A stretch of DNA of 64,000 bases. Origin: Melastoma dodecandrum. Its lineage: Eukaryota; Streptophyta; Magnoliopsida; Myrtales; Melastomataceae. Both the position numbers and the translations under genes were made by a program. This document shows positions 9,247 to 18,203 of this stretch, in pieces. The notes beneath the pieces were generated by a model. The model worked only from the letters and a program-made list of their open reading frames with translations. It was not told the DNA's origin and did no database searches. The stretch lies in NCBI GenBank assembly GCA_029817715.1, contig JARUPY010000385.1, forward strand, positions 124,001-188,000. The letters run 5' to 3'. Positions within the stretch are counted from its first letter, which is position 1. Every line of letters begins with the position of its first letter.

Positions 9247-10773
9247 CTAACGCTTCGTCAGCCCGCCGAGCACGTTGCGCAGGATCGCATTGCCCACCTC
9301 CCGCCCGACGCTGCGGGCCATCGACCGCGCGGCGTTACCGATCACCTGCTCGGCGAGGCTCGGTGGCGGGCGGCGGCCGCCCTTAGCCTTCGCGGGCGTC
9401 CCGAACACGCTGCCGAAGACGCCGCCCAGCATCCCCCCGAGCCCGCCCTCGGAGGCGCCCTCCTCGGGCGCCGCATCGAGATTCTTGCGCTTGGCAAGCA
9501 TCTCGTAGGCGCTCTCGTTGTCGATGCTCGCGTCGTACTTGCCGCGCAGCGGGCTCTGCGCGATCAGCGCCGACCGTTCCTGCGGGGTCAGCGGGCCGAC
9601 ACGCCCCTGCGGCGGCGCGACGAGCGCCCGCTCCACGAGGGACGGCGTGCCCTTCGGCTCAAGGAAGCTCACCAGCGCTTCGCCCACGCCGAGTTCCGTG
9701 ATCGCGGTCGCGACGTCGAAGGACGGGTTCTGCCGGAACGTCTCGGCCGCCGCCCGGACGGCGCGCTGATCCCGCGGCGTAAAGGCGCGCAGCGCGTGCT
9801 GGACGCGGTTGCCGAGTTGCCCGAGTACGGTGTCGGGAACGTCGACCGGATTCTGCGTCACGAAATAGACGCCGACGCCCTTGGAGCGGATCAGCCGCAC
9901 CACCTGCTCGATCTTGTCCATCAGCGCCTTCGGCGCATCGTTGAACAGCAGATGCGCCTCGTCGAAGAAGAAGACGAGCTTCGGCTTGTCGGGATCACCG
10001 ACTTCCGGCAGGTGCTCGAACAATTCCGACAGCATCCACAACAGGAAGGTCGCGTAGAGTTTCGGCCGCTGCATCATCTTGTCGGCGGCCAGGATGTTGA
10101 CGAAGCCGCGCCCCTCGCGGTCCGTGCGCATGAAATCCGCGAGATTCAGCGCCGGCTCGCCGAAGAACTTGTCGGCGCCCTGATTTTCCAGGACCAAGAG
10201 CTGCCGCTGGATCGCCCCGACCGAGGCCGCCGACACGTTGCCGTAGCGGCCCGAAATGTCCTTCAGGTTCTCTGAGCAGAAGGCCAGCAGCGCCCGCAGG
10301 TCCTTCAGATCGATGACGGGCCAGTGGTTCTCGTCGGCCACCCGGAAGGCGATGTTGAGCACGCCCTCCTGCGTGTCGTTAAGCTCGAGGAGGCGCCCGA
10401 GCAGCAAGGGGCCCATCTCGGAGACGGTGGTGCGGATCGGGTGGCCCTGCTCGCCGAACAGGTCCCAGAACACGGTGGGAAACCGGTCCGGCTCGTAGGT
10501 GAGGCCGAGTTCCTTCGCGCGCGCCACGAAGGCCGGCTTCGCCTCGCCGGCGGCTGCGATGCCGGAAAGGTCGCCCTTGATGTCGGCGGCGAAGACGGGG
10601 ACGCCGGCATTAGAGAAGCCCTCGGCCATCACCTGCAGGGTGACGGTCTTGCCGGTGCCGGTCGCCCCGGCAACGAGCCCGTGGCGGTTGGCGAGCCGCA
10701 GGGCCAACACCTCCGGCTTGCCCGGACCCGAGGCTTGCACGCTCTTGCCGACCAGGATCGTCCCGTCGCCCAT
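9247..10773 (-). CDS. HerA-like P-loop ATPase, DUF853 family
   Basis: This 508-aa protein is a DUF853/HerA-FtsK-like ATPase. Walker A is GATGTGKT at residues 36-43 and Walker B is [12 protein letters not shown] in the middle of the protein; a FVTQNPVD sensor-like motif follows. The C-terminus has a Gly-rich linker ([16 protein letters not shown]) and a basic tail. Family members are annotated as putative helicases but most have no proven role. The ATG at 10773 starts right at the MGDGTILVG strand typical of the family. It is divergent from the 130-aa protein at 10912, with a 138-bp shared promoter region. Confidence 0.85.
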   Translation of the reverse strand: MGDGTILVGKSVQASGPGKPEVLALRLANRHGLVAGATGTGKTVTLQVMAEGFSNAGVPVFAADIKGDLSGIAAAGEAKPAFVARAKELGLTYEPDRFPTVFWDLFGEQGHPIRTTVSEMGPLLLGRLLELNDTQEGVLNIAFRVADENHWPVIDLKDLRALLAFCSENLKDISGRYGNVSAASVGAIQRQLLVLENQGADKFFGEPALNLADFMRTDREGRGFVNILAADKMMQRPKLYATFLLWMLSELFEHLPEVGDPDKPKLVFFFDEAHLLFNDAPKALMDKIEQVVRLIRSKGVGVYFVTQNPVDVPDTVLGQLGNRVQHALRAFTPRDQRAVRAAAETFRQNPSFDVATAITELGVGEALVSFLEPKGTPSLVERALVAPPQGRVGPLTPQERSALIAQSPLRGKYDASIDNESAYEMLAKRKNLDAAPEEGASEGGLGGMLGGVFGSVFGTPAKAKGGRRPPPSLAEQVIGNAARSMARSVGREVGNAILRNVLGGLTKR

Positions 10774-10911
10774 CCTCGTCACCCCATGGCGCGTCCGGGT
10801 TCCGTTATGGACAAGGCGGCCCCACTTTTCCAGCGAAGCCCGGCCGCGCGCTTGATTTCCGGCGTCCCAGAGTCGAAGGACGTCTGGAAACGTTCCGAAG
10901 AGATCATCACC

Positions 10912-11304
10912 ATGGAAGAACTGCTCGCCCGCGTGACTGCCCGTACCGGGCTCGACGCTGCGACGGCCCAGACCGCGATCGGCCACATCCTCGCCTTCCT
11001 GCAGAAGGAGGGGCCGGAGACGGAGGTGAACCAGCTGCTGGCGGCCCTGCCGGGATCCGAGTCGCTGATTGCCGAATCCAATGCCGGCGAAAGCGGCGGT
11101 GGCGGGCTGATGGGCATGCTCGGCGGCATGATGGGTGGCGGCGGCGTGATGGCGCTCGGCCAGAAGCTGATGGCCGCCGGCGTTCCGATGGGCCAGATGC
11201 AGCCGCTCGGTCAGGAACTGTTCGCCTTCGGCAGGGAGAAGGTCGGCGAGGACGCCATGGGGCCGATCATCGGCTCGATCCCGGGGCTCAACCAGTTCGT
11301 CTGA
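10912..11304 (+). CDS. Small Gly/Met-rich protein, DUF2267-like N-terminus
   Basis: This 130-aa protein has a helical N-terminus (residues 1-50, [20 protein letters not shown]) reminiscent of DUF2267/DUF2780 proteins, then a flexible Gly/Met run ([17 protein letters not shown]) and a hydrophobic helical C-terminus ending [10 protein letters not shown]. No signal peptide or catalytic motif is visible. The start at 10912 is the first ATG that gives the domain; upstream frame is the shadow of the divergent ATPase gene. The function is unknown. Confidence 0.75.
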   Translation: MEELLARVTARTGLDAATAQTAIGHILAFLQKEGPETEVNQLLAALPGSESLIAESNAGESGGGGLMGMLGGMMGGGGVMALGQKLMAAGVPMGQMQPLGQELFAFGREKVGEDAMGPIIGSIPGLNQFV

Positions 11305-11388
11305 TCGAAGGGCGGTGTGCGCCGGCGCACCGCGTTCGGGTCTCGGCTGGACAATCGTAAAAAAGAGGTTGCGCGGCGAAAGCTTGAC

Positions 11389-11413
11389 GGAACCTGTCAA
11401 CGCGATCCCCGTT
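11389..11413 (+). promoter_or_regulatory. EcfG-type general stress response promoter
   Basis: The sequence reads GGAAC, 16 bases, then CGTT, an exact match to the alphaproteobacterial EcfG (PhyR-NepR-EcfG pathway) promoter consensus GGAAC-N16/17-CGTT. It lies about 65 bases before the ATG of the 72-aa protein at 11479 and on the same strand. In my scan of intergenic regions it was the only exact match. Confidence 0.7.
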
Positions 11414-11478
11414 ATTGGGGGTGTGGTCCGCAGCGCTGTCTCAGGCAGTCGTTTCGGCCGCAACCAAGCAGGTCGGCC

Positions 11479-11697
11479 ATGCCCGTCTTCGAAGCGAAGA
11501 ATCTGGACAGCGCGTTCGAGGGCCAAGCCCTTCTCGCCGCTATCCTGCATCCGACGCGCGCGGCCCAGACCCGCGCGCTGCGCCAAGGCCGGCGGCGGGC
11601 TGAACGCGCGGCCGCTTTGGCCGACCCGATGACGCTCGAGCCGCGCTTCCCCCTCACCACCGACGTGCTGGTGCCGACGGCCTGCACGGATCGCTGA
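11479..11697 (+). CDS. Small hypothetical protein, probable stress-regulated
   Basis: This 72-aa frame starts [16 protein letters not shown] and is Ala/Arg-rich in the middle (residues 25-48). Its third codon positions are strongly G/C, as in neighbouring real genes. No domain is recognised. The main support is its position right behind an exact EcfG promoter and the absence of any other gene that the promoter could serve. It converges on the frameshifted gene that ends at 11704. The Shine-Dalgarno sequence is weak (aagcagg), so an alternative start is possible. Confidence 0.55.
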   Translation: MPVFEAKNLDSAFEGQALLAAILHPTRAAQTRALRQGRRRAERAAALADPMTLEPRFPLTTDVLVPTACTDR

Positions 11698-11703
11698 GGT
11701 CCG

Positions 11704-12640
11704 TTACCAGGCCTGCGGTGTGACCAGGCCCTGGCGGGTGACGACGACCCAGTCCCGCCCGCGACGCTCGACACCCTCCACCCGGCCGAAGCCCGGCAGG
11801 ATCTCGCCCGGCCCGATCTCGAGGAGCCGGTGGCGGCGGTTCTCCAAGATCGCCGCGCCCTCGAAGATGTCGCGCAGGGCCCATCCCTCGATCACCGGCG
11901 GCTTGTCCGGTCCGGTGCTCTTCGGCTTCAGGTCCGCTGGCCTGGCGTCGGCCAGCTTGGTTTCGGTGAGCTTCGGCTCGGAGCTCTTGGACTCCGCGAT
12001 CCTGGTCTCGACACCCTTCGGCTCGGCGCTCCGGGGCGCGTCAGCGAGGCTGCCCGTTTGGGTCGGCTCGGTGCGCGCGACGGGCGGCGCGGCCGCCGCG
12101 GCGCGGCGCTCGAGCTGTGCGGCGAGGCCGGCGATCCGGGCGTTCTGCTCGCGCTCGACCTGCTCGAACCGCTCGCTCAGGGCGGCGGTCTTGGCATTCA
12201 GCGACTTGTCGAGTTGCGCGAGGCGTTCGCCGAGGGCGCCGCTGCGGGATCCGGCCTCCCTGCGCGCCGTATCGGTCGAGGCCCGCAGGTCGGCCAGAAC
12301 CTGATGGAGCTGCGCGATGTCGCTGCCGAGCCGCGCGGTCTCGGTCCGGCCGGCGTCCAGCGTCGTGCTCAGAGCCACGACGGCATCGTTGGACGGCGCC
12401 GACCGGGTCATCGCGATGACGCCGCCGCCCAACAGGGCGCCGACCGACCGCCAGCGCCGCGCCCGGGACGGCGAGGCGGTGCAGGTCGAGCTTCGGGAGC
12501 GGCGGCAGCGCGAACCGCGGGGACGCAGGCGCGTCCTTGGCTTCGCTCGTCGCCTCGGACTTCGGATCCTTAATTCCGGTTACCGCAGCCTTAAGAAGGT
12601 CGACCGGCGAGACGGCGGGCTTGGCTTCGATCTTCGTCAT
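11704..12640 (-). pseudogene. Single-pass membrane coiled-coil protein, broken by a one-base frameshift
   Basis: The start (MTKIEAKPAVSPVDLLKAAV) and the end of this gene are in different frames. Frame one gives about 65 residues up to the first half of a membrane helix (LAVPGAALAVG); frame two resumes with the second half (ALLGGGVIAMT) and runs on through a coiled coil (about 100 residues, with LERFEQVEREQNARIAGL-like heptads), a Lys/Glu/Pro linker and a C-terminal domain (WALRDIFEGAAILENRRHRLLEIGPGEILPGFG). The shift is one extra base between about 12439 and 12452, in a run of gcg/ggc repeats. Either a real mutation or a sequence error is possible. The C-terminal part resembles alphaproteobacterial inner-membrane proteins of unknown function. 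Confidence 0.75.
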
Positions 12641-12721
12641 GCCCCAACTCCGCGCGCAGGACGTCGCTGCAAGCGTTCGTTAAGGACGTTTGTTTACGAA
12701 ACCCTTACCGCCGGGCTCGGC

Positions 12722-14797
12722 CTACGCCGCGAGTCCGCGCTTCTTCAGCAGGGGTTCGATGCTCGGCATCCGCCCGCGGAAGGCGGTGTAGGCCTCGCGC
12801 GGATCGCGGAGATTTCCGGCCCCGTACACGAAGGTGCGCAGGCGCTTCGCGGTCTCTGGATCGAAGATGTCGCCGGCCTCGCGGAACGCATCGAACGCGT
12901 CGGCATCCAGCACCTCCGACCAGAGATAGCTGTAATAGCCGGCCGCGTAGCCGTCGCCCGAGAAGATGTGGGCGAAGTGCGGCGTCCGGTGCCGCATGCC
13001 GATCTCGGCCGGCATGCTGATCCGCCGGAGCGCCTCAGCCTCGAAGGCCGGCACATCGAGCCCTGCCTCGCCCTCGGCCGAGAGATGCAGCGTCATGTCG
13101 ACGATCGCCGAGGACGTGTATTCCACGGTGGCGAAGCCCTGGTTGAAGGTGCGGGCGGCGAGAAGCTTGTCCAGCAGCGCATCCGGCATCGGCTCGCCGG
13201 TCTGGTGGTGGCGGGCATGGGTGCGCAAGACCTCCGGCTGTTCGAGCCAATGCTCGTAGAGCTGCGAGGGCAGTTCCACGAAGTCGCGCGCCACGGCGGT
13301 GCCGGAGAGCAACGGGTAGGTCACGTCCGACAACAGGCCGTGCAGGGCGTGCCCGAACTCGTGGAACAGGGTGCGGGCATCGTCGAAGGACAGGAGCGTG
13401 TTCTCACCGTCCGGTGCCTTGGCGAAGTTCATCACGTTGACGATGATCGGCGTGATCGCGCCATTGAGACGCTCCTGCGAGCGGAAGGCGCTCATCCAGG
13501 CGCCCGAGCGCTTGGAGGCCCGGGCGAAACAGTCGCCCAGGAACAGCCCGACCTCCGACCCGTCCGGATTGCCGACGCGCCAGACCCGCACGTCCGGGTG
13601 GTAACGCGGCACGTCGGATAGCTCCTCGAACGTCAGGCCGAACAGGCGGGACGCCGTGTCGAAGGCCGCCTGGATCATCCGCTCCAGGGGCAGGTAAGCC
13701 TTGATTTCGCTCTCATCGAGATCGTGCTCGGCGCGCCGCACCTTCTCGGCGTAGTGGCGCCAATCGTGCGCCTGCAGGGTGAAGTTATGGCCCTCCGCCT
13801 GGATCGCTGCCTGGAGCCGGTCGCGCTCCGCGCCCGCCCGCGCCCGGGCCGGGGTCCAGACATCGCGCAGCAGGCCGGTGGCCGCATCGGGTCCCGCCGC
13901 CATCGTGTCGGCGAGGGCGAAGTGCGCGAAGCTCTCGAAGCCCAGCAGGCGCGCGCGCTCGGCACGCAGCTGGATGATCTCGGCGGCGATCGCGCGATTG
14001 TCGGTCGCGCCGCCATTCTCCCCGCGCCGGGTCCAGGCCGCGTAGGCGCGCTCCCGCAGATCGCGCCGGGTCGAGCAGACGAGGAACGGCTCGATCAGCG
14101 AGCGGGACAGGGTGATGACCGACCCGTCGAGCCCGCGCTCCTGCGCGGCGCTCCGGGCGGCGGCGCGCAGGAACGGCGGCAGTCCGGCCAGATCCTCCTC
14201 GCTCTCGAGCGGAAGGGTGAAGCTGCTCTCGTCGGCCAAAAGGTTCTGGCTGAACCGGGTGCCGAGTTCGGACATCCGCGCCGCGATCTCGGCGATGCGC
14301 GCCTTGGCGTCGGGCGCCAGATCCGCGCCCGACCGACGGAATCGGATCCGGTAGCGATCAAGGACACGGCGCTCCTCCGGGCCCAGACCCTCGGCCTCGG
14401 CGTCGACGGCCGAGATCCGCGCCCAGAGCTGCGGATTGAGATAGATTGCGCTTCCGTGCCGGGCGAGCTTCGGACCGATCTCCCGCTCGATCGCCTGCAA
14501 TTCCGGATTCGTGTGGCTGCCGGTCAGGTTGTAGAACACGCCGGCAACCCGATCGAGGGCCTGCCCCGCCCGCTCCATGACGACCACGGTGTTGGCGAAG
14601 GTCGCGGGCGCGGTCTCCGCCGCGATGGCGCGGATCTCGGCCTCGTCCGCCGCCAGCGCCGCCGCGAAGGCCGGCCGGTAATGGTCGGAGCTTATCTGCT
14701 GGAAGGGTGGGATCCCGTACGGCGTCGTCCAACGCGCCTCGTGGAAGGGATTGTCCTGCGGCAGGCTCGGGAGCCCGGCATTGGCGGAATCCAGCAT
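12722..14797 (-). CDS. dcp: M3 family oligopeptidase / peptidyl-dipeptidase
   Basis: This 691-aa zinc metallopeptidase belongs to family M3A (Dcp/oligopeptidase A). The zinc motif HEFGHALHG is at residues 479-483 and beyond, followed by the third ligand region and a C-terminal SGDGYAAGYYSYLWSEVLDADAF that is characteristic of the family. It has no signal peptide, so it likely trims short peptides in the cytosol. Dcp and OpdA are hard to tell apart by eye; the length and the N-terminal NPFHEARWTTPYGIPPF favour Dcp. Confidence 0.9.
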   Translation of the reverse strand: MLDSANAGLPSLPQDNPFHEARWTTPYGIPPFQQISSDHYRPAFAAALAADEAEIRAIAAETAPATFANTVVVMERAGQALDRVAGVFYNLTGSHTNPELQAIEREIGPKLARHGSAIYLNPQLWARISAVDAEAEGLGPEERRVLDRYRIRFRRSGADLAPDAKARIAEIAARMSELGTRFSQNLLADESSFTLPLESEEDLAGLPPFLRAAARSAAQERGLDGSVITLSRSLIEPFLVCSTRRDLRERAYAAWTRRGENGGATDNRAIAAEIIQLRAERARLLGFESFAHFALADTMAAGPDAATGLLRDVWTPARARAGAERDRLQAAIQAEGHNFTLQAHDWRHYAEKVRRAEHDLDESEIKAYLPLERMIQAAFDTASRLFGLTFEELSDVPRYHPDVRVWRVGNPDGSEVGLFLGDCFARASKRSGAWMSAFRSQERLNGAITPIIVNVMNFAKAPDGENTLLSFDDARTLFHEFGHALHGLLSDVTYPLLSGTAVARDFVELPSQLYEHWLEQPEVLRTHARHHQTGEPMPDALLDKLLAARTFNQGFATVEYTSSAIVDMTLHLSAEGEAGLDVPAFEAEALRRISMPAEIGMRHRTPHFAHIFSGDGYAAGYYSYLWSEVLDADAFDAFREAGDIFDPETAKRLRTFVYGAGNLRDPREAYTAFRGRMPSIEPLLKKRGLAA

Positions 14798-14974
14798 TCG
14801 GTCCTCGACGTCATCCGTAAGGCGCCCATCGCCGTCGCCGCAGGGTGGGGCGACGGGGATCGGCGCGCGTCATGCGGAAGACAGTGACCTGATCGACGCG
14901 TCCGTCAACTGCGCGGGCGATCCGAACGGCGTCTCGCTCGTTACCCACGGCCAATGCCTAAGCTCCGAGGCCTC

Positions 14975-15889
14975 ATGCCAGGATGTCCGCCGCCGATCCG
15001 TTGCGCCGTGAGACCGCTCGTACACGGCATCCTCGTCCTCGGGCTGGCCGCGTGTCCGGCCGCCTCGGGCAGGACAGCCGCCGCTCAAGGCGCCACCGTG
15101 CCGATACCGCCCCCGAAACCGCCCGAACGGCCGGACGCGTTGAAGCCGCTCACGGCGCCGGCGCCCGCCTCTCCGGCCAGACCGGCGACGCCGATGCCGC
15201 CCGCGACGGCGTTGCCCAAGGAAGGCGGCAAGCCGGCCGTCGAGGGCACGGACAGCGGCAAGGCCGAGATGCCGTCGCCGCCGCCTACCCCGCCGGGACG
15301 ACCGCCCGAATTATCCGGCGAGGCGGCTCTGTCCCTCAAGGTCGCGCCCCCGGACGATACCGCCTGCCGGACCCGCCTCAAGCGGCTCGGGGTCGAGTTC
15401 GAGGCCCTGCCGCCGCTCTCGGAGGGTCAATGCACGGCCCCCCTGCCCCTGAAGGTCGCACGGCTGGCCGACGGCGTCGCCCTGCCGCAGGGCGCGACTC
15501 TCACCTGCCGGACCGCCGAGGCGCTGACGCGCTGGGTGACCGAGGTTCAGGTCGAGGCCGACCGGACGCTGAAGCACGGTCTGACGAGCCTCGAGCTCGG
15601 GGGCTCCTATGTCTGCCGGGGCCAGAACCACGATGCCGATGCCAAGTTGAGCGAACACGCTTTCGCGAATGCCGTCGATGTGATGGGCTTCAATTTCGCT
15701 GGCCGGGCCGCCATTCCGGTGAAGGCCATGCCGGAGGGCTCCGACGAGGCGCAGTTCCTGAGTGCCGTGCGCGGCAAGGCCTGCGGCTTCTTCCGCACGG
15801 TCCTGGGTCCGGGCTCGAACGCGGCTCACGCCAATCATTTCCACCTGGACGAGCGCGAGCGGACCGCCGGCCATCGCCTCTGCGAGTAG
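14975..15889 (+). CDS. Extensin-like family lipoprotein
   Basis: This 304-aa protein has an extensin-like domain (about residues 140-304), with CRTAEALTRWV, SYVCRGQNHDADAKLSEHAFANAVD and the C-terminal HANHFHLDERERT. The histidines and aspartates in SEHAFANAVDVMGF and HFHLD look like a metal site of the kind found in D-Ala-D-Ala-carboxypeptidase-fold proteins. An N-terminal hydrophobic stretch ending LVLGLAAC is a lipobox, so it is probably a lipoprotein, followed by a long Pro-rich linker. Possible starts are 14954, 14975 (best spaced ccgagg) and GTG at 15008. It is 63 bp upstream of an L,D-transpeptidase gene, consistent with a cell-wall role. Confidence 0.85.
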   Translation: MPGCPPPIRCAVRPLVHGILVLGLAACPAASGRTAAAQGATVPIPPPKPPERPDALKPLTAPAPASPARPATPMPPATALPKEGGKPAVEGTDSGKAEMPSPPPTPPGRPPELSGEAALSLKVAPPDDTACRTRLKRLGVEFEALPPLSEGQCTAPLPLKVARLADGVALPQGATLTCRTAEALTRWVTEVQVEADRTLKHGLTSLELGGSYVCRGQNHDADAKLSEHAFANAVDVMGFNFAGRAAIPVKAMPEGSDEAQFLSAVRGKACGFFRTVLGPGSNAAHANHFHLDERERTAGHRLCE

Positions 15890-15952
15890 CCGGTCATGGA
15901 ACGTTCCTGCGGGCTCGGCGCTTTTGGCACCGGAACGCGCGTGTTCCCGGAG

Positions 15953-17110
15953 ATGACGACGGCGATGATCCCGACACCTTGGCGGCCGGTCTGCGCGGCC
16001 CTGCTGGCCAGTTGCCTTGTCGTGCAAATCGCGGAGGCCCGGCCCAGGGAGGCTGTCAGGAAGGAAGCCGCCAAGGCGGACACGGCGCCGGCCCTGACGG
16101 CGGATGCGATCAACGCCGCGACGCTGACGCCACAGGATGGCAAGGACGGCGGCAACGGTGACGGCGCCAAACCCGCATCGAAGCGCTCAGCCGCGCGGGG
16201 CCGCAAGGCGAAGGCCGCCGATGAGAAGCCCGATCCGCTGGTCGTCAAGGCGCAGGTGCTTCTCGATCGGGCCCGCTTCTTCCCGGGTGCAATCGACGGC
16301 CGGAAAGGTGAGAATTACCAGCGCGCGCTCTCCGCCTTCGCGGTGGCGCAGGGCCTGCCGGCCACCAAGGACCTGACGCCGGAGGTCTGGGACAAGCTCC
16401 AGGCTACGAGCGACAAGCCGGTCGTGGCGGACTATACGCTGACCGAAGCCGATGCGTCGGGCCCGTACGTCGACCGGATCCCGCCCAAAATGGAGGAGCA
16501 GGCGGATCTGAAGGCGATGAGCTACACGAATCCCCGGGAGATGCTGGCCGAACGCTTCCACATGAGCCGCGCCCTCGTCACCGCCCTCAATCCGGACAAG
16601 CCCCTCGACAAGGCCGGCACGACCATCACGGTCGCGGCCGTGGACCCGATGGGGACCGACAAGCCGAAGGCCAAGGATCTGCCGCAGGATCCCAAGGTCG
16701 AGCGCGTCCAGGTCGACAAGAGCAGCCGGGACGTGCGCGCCTTCGGCGCCGACGACAAGCTGCTCGCCTACTACCCAGCATCAATCGGCAGTGCCGAGAA
16801 GCCGGCGCCGAGCGGCGACACGAAGGTAAAGGGCGTCGCGTTCGACCCCGACTACACCTACAACCCCAAATACGGGTTCAAGGGTGTGAAAGCAAAGCAC
16901 AAATTCACCATCCAGTCCGGTCCGAACAACCCGGTCGGTCTCGTGTGGATCGATCTGGCGATTCCCAGCTACGGCATTCACGGAACGCCGGAACCCGAGA
17001 AGGTCGGGAAGACGGAGTCCCATGGCTGCATCCGGCTGACCAACTGGAACGCCCGCGATCTGGCGGCCCACGTGGCGCGCGGCGCGAAGGTCAGCTTCAA
17101 GGACGACTAG
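15953..17110 (+). CDS. L,D-transpeptidase (YkuD domain)
   Basis: This 385-aa exported protein has a signal peptide (residues 1-29, ending IAEA), a Lys/Ala-rich linker, a peptidoglycan-binding-like domain (about 100-150, LLDRARFFPGAIDGRKGENYQRALSAF), and a C-terminal YkuD catalytic domain. The active site is HGTPEPEKVGKTESHGCIRLTN, split as His, then the SHGCIR Cys nucleophile. Such enzymes form 3-3 cross-links or attach proteins to peptidoglycan. The start at 15953 is chosen because it gives a good signal peptide; an upstream ATG at 15896 would add 19 residues with no sense. It follows the extensin-like gene closely. Confidence 0.93.
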   Translation: MTTAMIPTPWRPVCAALLASCLVVQIAEARPREAVRKEAAKADTAPALTADAINAATLTPQDGKDGGNGDGAKPASKRSAARGRKAKAADEKPDPLVVKAQVLLDRARFFPGAIDGRKGENYQRALSAFAVAQGLPATKDLTPEVWDKLQATSDKPVVADYTLTEADASGPYVDRIPPKMEEQADLKAMSYTNPREMLAERFHMSRALVTALNPDKPLDKAGTTITVAAVDPMGTDKPKAKDLPQDPKVERVQVDKSSRDVRAFGADDKLLAYYPASIGSAEKPAPSGDTKVKGVAFDPDYTYNPKYGFKGVKAKHKFTIQSGPNNPVGLVWIDLAIPSYGIHGTPEPEKVGKTESHGCIRLTNWNARDLAAHVARGAKVSFKDD

Positions 17111-17414
17111 CGCACACGGCGCGGATGTGGATACCGAGGGGCGCAGCAGGGCGCGATGAAACCGGGCCTCGGGCCCGCGGCGATCCGCGCGCGACGGCTC
17201 AAAAATGTATCACCGGTTAACATACCGGACGCGATGGCCGCCGGACTGAGCTGGGGACGCTTGACACGTTGCCCGTTACGGGCGACGCCAAAGGCCATTC
17301 TCGTGGTCTGCCCGCCGAAGCTGCGCCTCATTTGCGGAGCGTGGCTCGCGCGACGAGTCCTACTGCACGGCAAGATCCCCGGTTCGGGGGCATTCGAAGG
17401 GAAGACGGCGCGGC
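17111..17414 (+). other. 304-bp upstream region of the receiver protein
   Basis: No gene is visible. A TTGACA hexamer (17261-17266) is followed by a near-perfect palindrome (gttgcccgt-t-acgggcgac, 17269-17287; 8 of 9 pairs) and, about 50 bases upstream, a ccggt-taacat-accgg inverted repeat. These may be promoter and operator elements for the gene at 17415, although I find no good -10 box at the correct spacing. Confidence 0.35.
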
Positions 17415-17804
17415 GTGATTGCTGACTCCAACGATGACGTTCTGAACGGTGTCCGTGTGCTCGTCGTGGAGGACGAGGCCGCGATCTCGATGCTGCTCGA
17501 GGACATGCTGCTCGATTTTGGTTGCGCCGTCGTCGGCCCGGCCGCGCGCCTGTCCTCCGCACTCGAAATGGCGTCGCAGGAGACGTTCGAGGTCGCGATC
17601 CTCGACGTGAACGTGGCGGGGGAGCCGATCTATCCGGTCGCCGAGGCGATCGCCAAGCGCGATCTGCCGCTCGTGTTCTCCACCGGCTACGGCGGCGCCG
17701 GCATCCGAGAGCCGTTTCGCGATCGGCCGGTCGTGCAGAAGCCGTTCAGTCAGGCCGAGCTGAAGCGCACGCTGATCGGTGCGATCCGGGCCGCCCGCGC
17801 CTGA
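17415..17804 (+). CDS. Single-domain response regulator (receiver)
   Basis: This 129-aa protein is a stand-alone receiver domain. The acidic pocket (VVEDEAA, residues 18-24), the phospho-acceptor Asp64 (AILDVNVAGE) and the conserved Lys109 (VQKPFSQ) are all present. No output domain follows, so it would act by protein-protein contact or as a phosphate sink. The GTG start is the only reasonable one in frame. No histidine kinase is in the window. The closest style is that of rhizobial receiver proteins whose partners are HWE kinases (inference). Confidence 0.88.
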   Translation: MIADSNDDVLNGVRVLVVEDEAAISMLLEDMLLDFGCAVVGPAARLSSALEMASQETFEVAILDVNVAGEPIYPVAEAIAKRDLPLVFSTGYGGAGIREPFRDRPVVQKPFSQAELKRTLIGAIRAARA

Positions 17805-17813
17805 CGGCGGCGC

Positions 17814-18203
17814 TCACAATCCTTCGATGGTGAAGGCGTCGGCGACATGCGCCGGCCAGCCCCGGGCGCCGACGAACACCGCATCCGCCCGGAACGTCAG
17901 GCCGGCGCACCACGGATTGTGCCCGATCCACGATCTGACGGCCCGGGAAAAGCGGCGCCGTTTCGCCGCATCGATCGTCGCCCGGGCATCATCGCGTTGG
18001 GCCCGCGCCTTCACTTCGACGAACGCGACCGTGTTCCAGCGCTGGACGACGAGATCGATCTCGCCCCCCGCAAGGCTGACGCGTCGGCCGATCGGCCAGT
18101 AGCCCTTGAGCATCAGTGCTGCCAGGGCGAACCACTCGGCGCGATGGCCGCGCAGATAGGCGGCCCGGCGCCGAACCGTCTGGTCCGGCCGCGCCCCGGT
18201 CAC
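17814..18203 (-). CDS. yraN: UPF0102 / YraN family nuclease-like protein
   Basis: This 129-aa protein has the YraN endonuclease-like fold signature: AGGEIDLVVQRWNTVAFVEVKARA, with Glu/Asp and the EVK motif around residues 46-66. Its biological role is not proven. It overlaps rsmI by 4 bases and follows it on the same strand. The order rsmI-yraN divergent from an LpoA-like lipoprotein is a conserved neighbourhood, also seen in Escherichia coli. Confidence 0.9.
   Translation of the reverse strand: MTGARPDQTVRRRAAYLRGHRAEWFALAALMLKGYWPIGRRVSLAGGEIDLVVQRWNTVAFVEVKARAQRDDARATIDAAKRRRFSRAVRSWIGHNPWCAGLTFRADAVFVGARGWPAHVADAFTIEGL

Noticed and set aside
14983..16161. Plus-strand frame overlapping the extensin and transpeptidase genes
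   Set aside because: It is Arg/Gly-rich and uses a different frame from both proteins, which have clear domains.
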